The notes beneath the pieces are model-generated. The model worked only from the letters and a program-made list of their open reading frames with translations, had not been told where the DNA came from and ran no database searches. Shown in pieces: positions 1 to 8,800 of a stretch of DNA of 11,575 nucleotides. The position numbers and the translations under genes were made by a program. This DNA comes from Toxoplasma gondii ME49 (lineage: Eukaryota; Apicomplexa; Conoidasida; Eucoccidiorida; Sarcocystidae), in the NCBI RefSeq assembly GCF_000006565.2, contig NW_017382937.1:1-11575 (forward strand), read 5' to 3'. The stretch's first letter is position 1. Each line of letters starts with the position of its first letter.

Positions 1-1830
1 GCACACACGCAGTGGGTTCTTTCTCCTTTCCTACTCCTTCAGACTTGACATGCGTGCTGAAGTCGCCGGGCTCGCTGCACCGTTCGGCGCCGCGAAAAGG
101 GCAGACACATCCAACGCCACATCGGGAACACCTTACTGTATCAGATATTATAGATACGAATGTTGAGTATAAGGGGCTGCTCTTAGCCAACTATAAGATT
201 ATGCTGTCGCCGAATGTACCATGAAGTGTATTAGAACCCTCGAAGAGGTGCGAAGGGTCGCAGTATTCCTATATCACACCAAGATGAGAAACGTGCTGAC
301 ATGGGCGATTCTTCGCACCACTGTCGACATGTGTGTCCTCGGTTCGAGTTGTCCAGTTTATTCAATAGTTCCCACACAATCGACAGAAGTATAGGGTGCT
401 CGTCAGCAAGAGCGGATCGACAGAAAAATATTTCTACAATACAAAACATTTTCTTCTGCCACAGCGGGGCTGTTCGACTGCGGGCCAGGTTATGGGAAAC
501 TGCGCTCCAATGTTAGCCGATTATGCACGAGTGATTAAGCAAGATCCAAAACTGGAAAGTTGCGTCTAAAGACTAAAACGTCCTGCGGAGCCGCAGTGCA
601 TCTGTAAGGCTTTTTCGCACCCGTTGTTACCTGGTTTCGTAGTCTTCCCATGAAGACAGAAATGCCAGCAACGCCAGGACTAAGTTGTGCATGTTGCCGT
701 TCGGGCCGTAAAGTGTTTCTACTTCCAGTCGCAAAGCAGCACGCAATGGAGCCCAACAACGGAACACACAAGTTTTAGAATGACCCTCCCCACGGGTTCC
801 TTTCACGCATCCTGGGGGGGAATTTTCCGAAACACTGAACGCTAGGCGACAGGGGCAGCGTTAGGTCTGTGGCGATTTCAAAAGGATGGAGTACGAACAG
901 CGGGCTCGTAATTGATATTGAAAGTACGCCAGCTGGCTCTTTCTCTACTTTCGGGTGTGTGCCGCCACGACGTAACGCGTCAGCGGCGGCCAGTTTGTTC
1001 CGCGAGCTCTTTGTGGTCGTTGCACACATCTCCACCTTGCAGCAACGAAGACTGACAGAATTTTTGCTGAAAGTCACTTCCCGTAAGGTGGCTGTGACAA
1101 AACAAGTTCATTCATTCTCAAACGTCGTGCGTTTCATGGCAGTTGTTCGGACGTCGCACAGTAGCAGAGCAACATTGTATAAGACATGAAGGCCGCCCCA
1201 ACACATACGTAGGGAAGACAATGCAGCATATGTCTCTGCAACCTTCGCTTTGAAAATTGCGAGCTAACTCACGGAGCCACGGCAGCGTGAACGACAAAAA
1301 GCGTGCTAGTACTGAAGTGTGTGTATGGCAGCGATTATGCGTCGCTGAACAGCTCCTTTCCCGCGGGCACACCGGGGTCGGATCGAAGCCTGCGCTCGAG
1401 CTCTACTTGGCTAGGTCACGATCGTTGATCGCATCCGTATGTTGTCTACTTGTCAGCAAAGAGACGTTGATTTGCTGCTTCGCCACTGCGCTGGCACGAA
1501 TTGCAGGAGGGAACAACGTTTCTTTCAATGAGAAACACACTGAACGGACACAGAAGTATTTGTTTTCCGAGCGGATGCTCGGGGTGGCTCGTGTGACCCT
1601 GCACCTCGTCTCTTCCTAGTTTGGTGGCGGTTATTCCCGATGTGAATATAGCGTGCAGGTCTCCAGTTCGTCGTCTGGACGATTCGGTGGTGTAGCGGAT
1701 TGGTCTCGGGTCGTTGCGCTCCTCTGTGACACTTCCCGAGTGTCACTGCATTTCGTTACACACGCTGCCGCCTCTCCGGCAGCGCGAGGCGCCCCAGGTG
1801 GTGCGCATGATTACAGAATTTCTATCTATG
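1..1830. other. No gene identified
   Basis: Mixed-composition DNA with short open frames on both strands; the longest is 120 residues at 1257-1619, plus strand, without an ATG start. None has splice-site support together with a protein motif. It could be intergenic or intronic. The only distinct structure seen is the inverted repeat at 1763-1784. Confidence 0.4.
1763..1784. repeat. Perfect 8-bp inverted repeat (hairpin)
   Basis: CGCTGCCG, a 6-base CCTCTC loop, then CGGCAGCG. The stem is perfect and GC-rich, so it would fold stably as RNA or as a DNA cruciform. There is no T-run, so a bacterial-type terminator is not implied. No associated gene is identified. Confidence 0.7.
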
Positions 1831-1899
1831 CTCACTCTTCGCGCCCTGAAAATGCTGCCTCTTTGATCGCGAGATGCCGGTGTCGGCAACCACCACGTT

Positions 1900-3013
1900 C
1901 TCCTTTCCCAGCAGAGAGGTTTTTCTTTGTGTAAAACCCTCCTCTCGTTGCACACCCTTTTCTGCTTGTCCTCTCCGCTGGAGCTGCGGTCAGTGAAAGA
2001 TTATATCTCTTCGTGGATTCTGTGGTCTCCTTCATATTGTGGTGTATCGTTGGCCTCTCTCCTCTCTGTGCGTCGTCTAGGTGCTGCGGACTGATGTGCT
2101 TCCTCATGTGAGCACACCGAATTACGAGGAATGTCCCTGCTGTTGTTCCCGTCGCCCGTGACGGTTTCCTTTTCCTTCCTTCTCAAAGCTCTGCGCCGTC
2201 GATATTTCTCTGTCAGCTTCTGCGTGGTTGGCGATTTTGAGGAATTCGGTCTGGATACCGAAACAGCATTCTTGGGACTGCCACGCCTTGCAAAAGCAAG
2301 CATCTTACCTGGATCTGCATCGTCGCCGTTTGCGTTGTCGTGTGTCTCGCAGTCACTCTTTCTTTCTCTCTAGACAGTCTACGATGGCACTGGCGGAATG
2401 ATTCGGTCTTCTGTCAGATTTGCGCTTTCTACTACTTCTGTCACGAGAAACTGCTAGGTTTTCCTCGTTCAGTTGTGACCTCATGTGATTGCCCGTCGAT
2501 ATCCAGAATCTAAACCGCATAGTTTTGGATATTACGGTTGTGCATTTGGACGTCAGCTCCCTAGCGGTTCCGGTTACGAGTGGCGTAGTCTCCGGTAGTG
2601 TTCCGAATGTTTTGTGATGGGTAACGCAGACGTGTTTCTGCGTACTCATCTGTTGTATGTCTTCCGTTGTCTCTTTCCCGTCCGCGGAAAGGGTGCTCTT
2701 CCAAACTGGGGCTTGCTGGCCCTGCCCGACAACTTCTCAAACAGATCCTTGGGGACACCTGTGACAACTCATCAGAGAGTCGTTCGTTCCACCACTCCGC
2801 AGCTGAGGTATTCTCACCAAATAATGAGTGTGATCGGAGCTCCTTTTAAGTGTTGTCGCTGCGGAGTTCCTCTTTCCCTTCGATCGTTCCTTCTCTGGTC
2901 GTCTCATGCTTGAGCGCATGTTTCCGTGCCCCGGAGACTGGCGCATGCGACGAAAACTGAGGGATCTCTGTTGTTGCAATGAGCGAGAACGGATGCTGAC
3001 TCTGAAGCCGTCA
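1900..3013. other. Pyrimidine-rich (plus strand) non-coding or untranslated tract
   Basis: Runs such as CTCTTTCTTTCTCTCTAG (ending at 2373) and TTTCCTTTTCCTTCCTTCTC give the plus strand a marked T/C bias. Several look like acceptors, but none opens a frame with a recognisable protein. On the minus strand a strong donor (CCAG|GTAAGATGC near 2308) follows a hydrophilic open stretch. The tract fits a 5' untranslated region or intron on the plus strand, or low-complexity coding on the minus strand. Confidence 0.35.
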
Positions 3014-3389
3014 TCAGGGACATGCGTGATGGCCGGTTGCGTCTTCCTTTAGGATGTTGTCTTCCGCCGTGGTGATGAATGCCTTTTGCGTTCCGTGCGC
3101 CTTATTGAATTTAGAAGCCACAGTGTGTTTTATTTCCTTCAGTTCCGAGGGCGCAGTTTTTATGCTGTGCACTGGCACTCTATCTGGATTCCTTTGCCAC
3201 ACGTGTCTTGACTGACCATATGCTTCATTCTGTCCATTTGCACCATCGCTTTTGCATTCTGCATGAATGCTTGCTTTTTACCTATTTCTGTCCGGGCCTG
3301 ACTTTCCTCCTCTTCTGATGTATGGGGGCCTTCTGGCTTCAGTTTCGGCTCCCTGGAAACGGGTATCAACCCCGGTGTGAGCAACATGC
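3014..3389 (-). CDS. Two overlapping minus-strand frames, possible exon(s)
   Basis: A minus-strand acceptor (CTGACGCTTCCGTCAG, ending at 3390) is followed by a frame from 3389 to a stop at 3160 with a hydrophilic, Lys/Glu/Met-rich product (SEEEESQARTEIGKKQAFMQ). An overlapping second frame (3202-3014) continues in the same style (APSELKEIKHTVASKFNKAH). Together they could be one coding stretch broken by a frameshift or a small unseen intron, or both may be chance products of purine-rich DNA. A plus-strand frame here (3052-3207) is also open after a good acceptor, so even the strand is uncertain. Confidence 0.22.
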
Positions 3390-3517
3390 TGACGGAAGCG
3401 TCAGGTTGCGTGTAGGCTCTCAGACGCTGGCGACAGACGACCCGTGTGTAGAAGCGAGAGGTGGTTGGCGAAGAATGCTTTGATTTCGTTTGGTCTCTAA
3501 GCTAGATGGCAGCAGTG

Positions 3518-3937
3518 TCACATTTGTTTCGGTGTCTCCGGTTTCTTCTCCCCGCTGATCTGAAGGAGACTCAGAATGATGTTGTCTGTTTGTCTTGTCA
3601 AAGGCATCGATATTACTTTGCTCATACAGTAGTAGGCGAGCGCATAGAGAGATGTGCCACTCGCGCTGGACGTGCAAAACGGACCATCGTCGTCTTTTCT
3701 TGCGTCAGACGCTTTCTCTGTCTCCGCTTCCCGCGTTTTTTTCTGCCGCTGTTGTTCCCCAGTCGTGGTCCCCTCCGGATTGCCTCTAGAAGCCAGAGTG
3801 TGTGCGTCATTTGCAGCAGAAATCTCTTCTATCTCTTCGTGACCCTCGGGTAACTCGTTTTCCATCGTTGCCACACCCTCGTCCGAAACCATTTCCTTTT
3901 CCGTCTCGGCGCAGCTCTGGCTTAGTGGCTTGGACAT
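3518..3937 (-). CDS. Acidic low-complexity minus-strand ORF, possible first exon
   Basis: A 139-residue ATG-started frame, the longest outside the main ORF region. Its first 100 residues are Glu/Ala/Thr/Lys-rich and disordered in character (for example ENELPEGHEEIEEISAAND), like many coccidian proteins. It ends with a more hydrophobic tail. A possible donor on the minus strand (T|GTATGAG near 3624) would splice it after Tyr-Tyr. Open plus-strand frames on the same DNA are Phe/Leu/Arg-rich, as expected for the antisense of such sequence. No family is recognised. The frame could equally be produced by the purine bias of this strand. Confidence 0.3.
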   Translation of the reverse strand: MSKPLSQSCAETEKEMVSDEGVATMENELPEGHEEIEEISAANDAHTLASRGNPEGTTTGEQQRQKKTREAETEKASDARKDDDGPFCTSSASGTSLYALAYYCMSKVISMPLTRQTDNIILSLLQISGEKKPETPKQM

Positions 3938-5039
3938 TCATTATCCACCGTCCCGTTTGTCAAGGTAAGGTGTTCGTGGAATTTGGACCGAGCCCAAAGC
4001 GACAGTGGTACGCAAGCTAGTCTTCGGGGAGTTTCCGTTGATGACTCTAGGAAGGTGTTGTCTCCGGCAGTCAGTTTGGGGTTTCCGGAATATGGCTCTT
4101 TTTTCGGATACGTCACATGAACCCCTAGTCCGGCGAAGAGCGAAATCCGAATTGTCAAGGGTCACCTATGCCGTGTGCCGGTCTCCACTTCTCTTCCGCT
4201 TCTTGCGAAACCTCAACGAGTCTCAGACTTCCAAGTGTTGAAGTTCGTGATGCCCCATGTGCGCACGCTTTAGGATCAACTCAATCAATCTTGCTGTAAG
4301 AGGAAGGTGTCGCTACGGTGCTTCGACGTATCTTGTTGTGTGTGCGTCGCTGTGCCACGTATAGTCAAGGCCATGGACTTCTTGGTGCTCTCCCCATGCA
4401 ACGAGGTCGCTGCGGTAATTTCATCAGCGAGACTGCGTCACTTTGTTTGTGTTAGACTGTTCATCACTGTATTTCGCTCCTCCCCTTCCCCTCATAGCCG
4501 CATCAAGGGCACTGTCGGAAACGGTGGCTACCTCGGAACCCTCAGGCCCTCAATTTGAGGACCACCAACATTTATTGCGACCTTCGAAGGACGTCTCTTC
4601 TTTTTGTCTCCGTGAAAGTCCCCGGTATCGCTGAGAAAACGGACAGATAGTCGCGGCGAGGGGAGTGTTGCGAACATGCATCCATTTGATACACAAACAG
4701 TTGCGTAGAGAGTTTTTGTTAGCCCTAGATCCAGCTGATTTCACATCGCCTAACGAGCTGGGATATCGGTGACCCATGGCGGCAAGAACGACAGTAGTAT
4801 GCAGCAGCCTTGCTTTTCACACAAATAAGTCGCGCTTCGGAAGAACTGGAGGACAGTCTACAGTGCAGAGAAAGCCCACAGAAGTCTCACCCAGAAGATA
4901 TATACCCATGGAACCTCATCACGTGACAGAGGTGGCACTATACCAGTAAACCACGTGCACGGTCTTGGTTTTCGAAGACCTACATCGGATGAGCTTTTTC
5001 ACCGTCAGGGCGTAGCTGAACAAGTTTCCTTTTCTACAG
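3938..5039. other. No gene identified; possible intergenic or promoter region
   Basis: No frame here has both splice and motif support. Plus-strand donors GTAAGG (about 3966) and GTAAGA (about 4296) are present without convincing exons. If the minus-strand frame starting at 3937 and the plus-strand exon at 5040 are both real, this 1.1 kb would separate divergently transcribed genes and hold both promoters. It contains two CACGTG sites (about 4921 and 4952). Confidence 0.3.
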
Positions 5040-5213
5040 GGGTATAGATGTTTCTTTTGGCGAAAATGGGTCCTGCATCATTAGCTGTCTGTGCCAGTTA
5101 CAAAAATGGGCTCCGTCTGTGACTCGGTCCCTTTCGAGAGTGTTTTTCTATGTGGGGACCGTCTCAGCGTCAATTGCAGATTTCTGCTGCATACACGTTC
5201 CACGGCAGATACA
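5040..5213 (+). CDS. Candidate upstream exon (plus strand)
   Basis: A strong acceptor (pyrimidine tract TTTCCTTTTCTACAG ending at 5039) and a consensus donor (GTAAGT at 5214) bracket a segment with one fully open frame of 57 codons; codons start at 5041. It begins G-IDVSFGENGSCIISCL and ends in VPRQIQ. The VSFG motif resembles the first strand of an ASH domain, which long-ORF unit 1 lacks, but the rest is not clearly ASH-like. The exon ends after two bases of a codon. No well-placed acceptor joins it in frame to the long ORF, because an in-frame stop at 5813 blocks every earlier acceptor. The strong acceptor ending at 5702 (TTTCTGTTACAG) gives an early stop, so the segment could also be 5' untranslated or belong to a different gene. 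Protein family unrecognised. Confidence 0.35.
5101..5120 (+). repeat. Copy 1 of a dispersed 20-bp near-repeat
   Basis: CAAAAATGGGCTCCGTCTGT matches the segment at 9159-9178 at 18 of 20 positions in the same orientation. It lies inside the candidate exon 5040-5213. Confidence 0.6.
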
Positions 5214-5407
5214 GTAAGTGGTTGAAGGCGCTCCCGCCTTGTTGCACAATGTCTCGGATCTTCCGGCGACTTACCCGGGGCAAGCAGTATCTCTACCAGC
5301 AGCAGGACCCCTTCTGCTGCATGAGCAGCAGCCGCGTCTTCATGTCAGAGTGTGTCGTACTCATAGAGCTTCATTGGGGAACTAAAGCCTCTCAAAAATC
5401 GTTTCAG

Positions 5408-5627
5408 TGTCGAGTCCGGAACCCTTGCCCCGCGTAGGCAACAGGCAATCAGATTCGACAGAGCGACCCACAAAGTGTCCCCCAGCTTCAGGTGGCTGCT
5501 GCGTGCTTCATCTCCGTTCTCCTCAGTCCTCTGTACCTCGAAGTCGAAACTCGCTGCAAGATTCTCCAGTTGAAATTAGCTGTTCTGGGGTTGTTCAGTT
5601 GGTTCTGTTTCTACAAGAATTATCACC
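5408..5627 (+). CDS. Possible small exon between 5213 and the long ORF
   Basis: One frame is open from 5386 to a TAA at 5629. A moderate acceptor (TCGTTTCAG ending at 5407) and a usable donor (GTAACT at 5628) flank it. The translation is Ser/Pro-rich and ends in a hydrophobic strand-like segment (SPVEISCSGVVQLVLFL). Its entry phase does not match the exit phase of the 5040-5213 candidate. It may therefore be the end of another transcript, part of an intron, or chance. Confidence 0.18.
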
Positions 5628-5724
5628 GTAACTATGCTCTGCTAACGCAGTAGAAGTTGGATCTAGTAATCAAAGACCTTCAAGACCTACTTTCTGTTAC
5701 AGATTATAAACTGGGATCGCAGGT

Positions 5725-5734
5725 GTATATATAC
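5725..5734. promoter_or_regulatory. GTATATATAC palindrome upstream of the long ORF
   Basis: A perfect 10-base AT-rich palindrome lies about 100 bases before the long ORF. It resembles a TATA element, but promoters in Toxoplasma-like parasites usually do not depend on one, and candidate splice sites suggest this area may be intronic. It may be a fortuitous sequence. Confidence 0.15.
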
Positions 5735-5825
5735 GACAATTTTCTGGGTTGTACATACTACTAGTTGAACTGATGACACAGGTGGAAGCAAGACGTCCGC
5801 CTAGCGCCGCTTTGAAAAACGAATC

Positions 5826-5837
5826 ATGGTGCCATGA
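5826..5837 (+). promoter_or_regulatory. Three-codon upstream ORF overlapping the long ORF start
   Basis: An ATG at 5826 is followed by GTG, CCA and a TGA at 5835-5837. The stop overlaps the ATG of the long frame (5834) as ATGA. The upstream ATG has the better initiation context (A at -3, G at +4) compared with G at -3 and A at +4 for the long frame. If this region is in the mature mRNA, ribosomes would mostly meet Met-Val-Pro-stop first and would need to reinitiate or leak past it. The alternative reading is that 5834 is not the true start because the region is intronic or coding begins in upstream exons. Confidence 0.4.
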
Positions 5838-8800
5838 CGGATCCAGCTAGGTGTATTCGTGCAAGCAACGACACGGCTCTGGGAGATGAGCCTAATGTCG
5901 TCGATGAGAGTAGTTCCGGATTCTCGACCCCTGCAGTGTGCCTACTGTGGCATTTGCTTGATTGTGACCAGCGGCACATCGCTGGCTTCGCCTTTCAAAG
6001 ACGCACTGAAGTGGATAGCTGGGAGGGATGCAGTGGCCGTCCCATCATGATGGACACAAATCGCATTGACGATCTGACTCCGGAAGAGCCAAAGCTCTTC
6101 TATCTGGTCCTCTCCAATGCCTGCTACATCCCGGCAACTTTCTGCATTTCAGCGGCGCGATTCGCATCTGTACCCGTTGACTGCGGCACTCCAGAGCACC
6201 CTCATAGGGAGGGAGAGGAGACGAAGAGGAAAGCAACACTTCCTGTGAAGGAAACGCAGCTCCCAGGCGATGGTTTGTCTTTTCGCGAAATCCCAGCTGC
6301 TGTCCGTTCAATTCAGTCAAGAACCCAAAGAAGCATGCAAGAGCGTAGGAACACCATAGCCGCTTTGCCACCAACGCAAGAAGGTGCCGTTTACTGGTGC
6401 CATGAAGCAGGAGATGTGCGAGGCCTTCCCTTGGAAGTTGAGCGAGTATCAAGCAGACAGAACAAAGCAGCGATCGATGCAAATTACAACCTCAGACAGG
6501 TTTTGCATCGATATGTTAGCCACAACATTACATCTACCAGGGAGCCACCGTCATCGAAGGTCACTCCTCTCTTGAATTGCGATGCATTTTTTGGCGCGCC
6601 CGGTTATTTGTCCGCTGCTGGGCAGGAGCACTGTGCAGCGGCCACCGAAGAGAAGCGGAGAGCTCTCCTCCTCCGCGGAGGAAACGGATTCACGGTGATG
6701 ACCTCACCTGCGGCTGGGCGTCTTCCAGCACACTCTACACGATGTATTTGTATCGAGTTTCTCACAGATATGCCAGGCACATTCGAAGACACCCTCATTC
6801 TCGAACTCCAAGCCCATCCCTTCAGAAGTTCATTTTTCGCTGAATCAGACGTCGCAGCCCATTCAAGCTTTCGCCAAACTCTGAAGCTACAAGTTCATTT
6901 TCCCCTCCACGTGTCGTCTGTCGGCAATTCACTGCTTTTTGCACCCTGCCAACCAGCCCTCGATGTGACAGCCGAGCCATGTCCTCTTCTATCCGTCTCG
7001 TCGTGCATCGTCTCATCTCGTCTGATGGCTCGCGTTTCCGCAAAAGTGTCGAACGCGTCTCGTTTGTCTGTCAGAAAGTCTGCCATTCAGACCGCTATTC
7101 CTCTCAATTCCGTCGCCGCTGCAGCGGCAGGCGCGGCAGGCGCGGCAGCATGGCGTTCCGACCAACAGGTGCTTTATAACGCCGACAGACAGGCGCAAAG
7201 GGCGGTGGTCCTTTCAGGGAACTGTGGCGGATTTTCTCCGAAAACCACGCGAGTGGACAGTGGGTCAATCCTATCCAGTCCGATTCTCCCGCCTGTGGGC
7301 ATCTTCAAGGTCTTCAATCGCGGTTCGCGCGATATGTCGATGAATTGGCAGGTCTTTGACCTCGACGCTTGGGACAAGCAGAGTCGAGAGCACGCCCGAG
7401 CTCCCCCAGAGGCGACAGAACCAGGGGTAGCTACAAGAGCTGCTGAACAAACGGCTGCAGCTGAAGCAGCCGCAGGTATGGAGCTTTGCCCCGAGCTGCA
7501 GACACAGCGGGGAACCGAACCAGCGACAGGGGTTGCTGCCCCCACAGCAGAATCCTGTCGAATCCCCAGGGGAGGTCCTGCTCAACAAAAATCCAACTCG
7601 GAAGCGGTCAGTTTTGATATCGCAACGGCTGCCTATCCCGGTGCTACTTTGGGAGGGGCAGACGGGGGAAGAGCAAATTCACCTCCTTCGGGTGATCAGG
7701 CGGGGTGGCAGTTTAGCGCGAGCGTCGAAGGCGACCACGCCCGACAGGGAAAGGAAGCCATCGGACAGCAAGGCGGAGACGCAGCCGCAGACACCGGGGA
7801 ACAGCAGGGGCCATTGGTAGAGTCGCATGGCCGCGAGAACGAACGAGACACACCAGTGGAGGAAGCCGAACGTGATACGGTCGATGTGGCAAAGGATAGA
7901 GGATGTGACACGCGTCTGAACAGGTCGGTAACGACCCTTGTACCGCCAAACGATTGTGCAATAGAAAACGTGCTCCAGAACGTGAGGGCATCCATGCAAG
8001 CAAGCATTTGGGTGGACGGTATTCAGCACAATGGCACAGAGCTGGGAAAGGCCCCACGCGTCGTCGTTTCACCGGAACAGTGTGTTGTCAAAGCCAAATC
8101 GACGCGGACATTCCGTATCACATTTGATGGCGTGCAAGGGACTGCCGACAAGCGTCGCTTCCGACTGGTGGGAACTGGCTCCCACGTTGACAGGACAGGC
8201 TCACATGCTTCGGTCTCTGACCCTGCAGGACTCCTGGGTCCCCCGGCAGGCAGCTGTGGTCGAAAGAGTGGGAGTTCCGCTTCATCCTGTAGCGACCGAG
8301 CTACTTGGGGTTCTGTGGAGCGCGTACCTAATGCGTGTTCTATCGCAGCATCCCAAGCCACGCGGCAGCGACGATCCGCACATGATAATCAACCCGCAAA
8401 TGAGGTGGCCAATCTTCCTGCAGGTTTACCAGAAGAATCCGACGATGAGGAGGAAGACGCGTGGTGCGGGGATTCTGCTCATCCTGTTTCCGCTTTGGGA
8501 GGTGAGCAGGTATCAGCGACGAGTGCCGTAATCAGTACCCTAGCGCGAGACGCTCCCCAGGTAAACTGCGGAAAACGGTTAGGGAGAAGCATCGATGAGC
8601 CCAACGATGGCGAAGGAACTGTTGGTGGGACCCTGTCTGCCCGGGCTCCTGTGGAGCCTGCACAAGCATGTAACGGAGAGGCACAGAGGGTCCGCGACCG
8701 ACAGTTTCCTTGTAATGGAGACAGAACTGCAGGCATACTGCTACCAAACGAGTCGATACTTGTTCTGGATGTTAATGCCAGCTTTCATGAGCCCCGCGTG

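Noticed and set aside
1257..1619. 120-residue plus-strand open frame
   Set aside because: It has no ATG start, no clear splice pair and no motif. A frame of this length is expected by chance in a window of this size.
3506..3853. 115-residue plus-strand frame starting with ATG
   Set aside because: Its Phe/Leu/Arg-rich composition looks like the antisense of the purine-rich minus-strand frame. No domain or splice evidence.
7679..8361. Several minus-strand frames of 100-120 residues opposite the long ORF
   Set aside because: Cys/Arg/Leu/Ser-rich antisense translations of the coding insertion, with no independent support.
8031..8531. 166-residue plus-strand frame overlapping the long ORF
   Set aside because: It shares DNA with the long ORF in another frame and has no domain pattern, whereas the long frame carries the ASH strands on either side of it.
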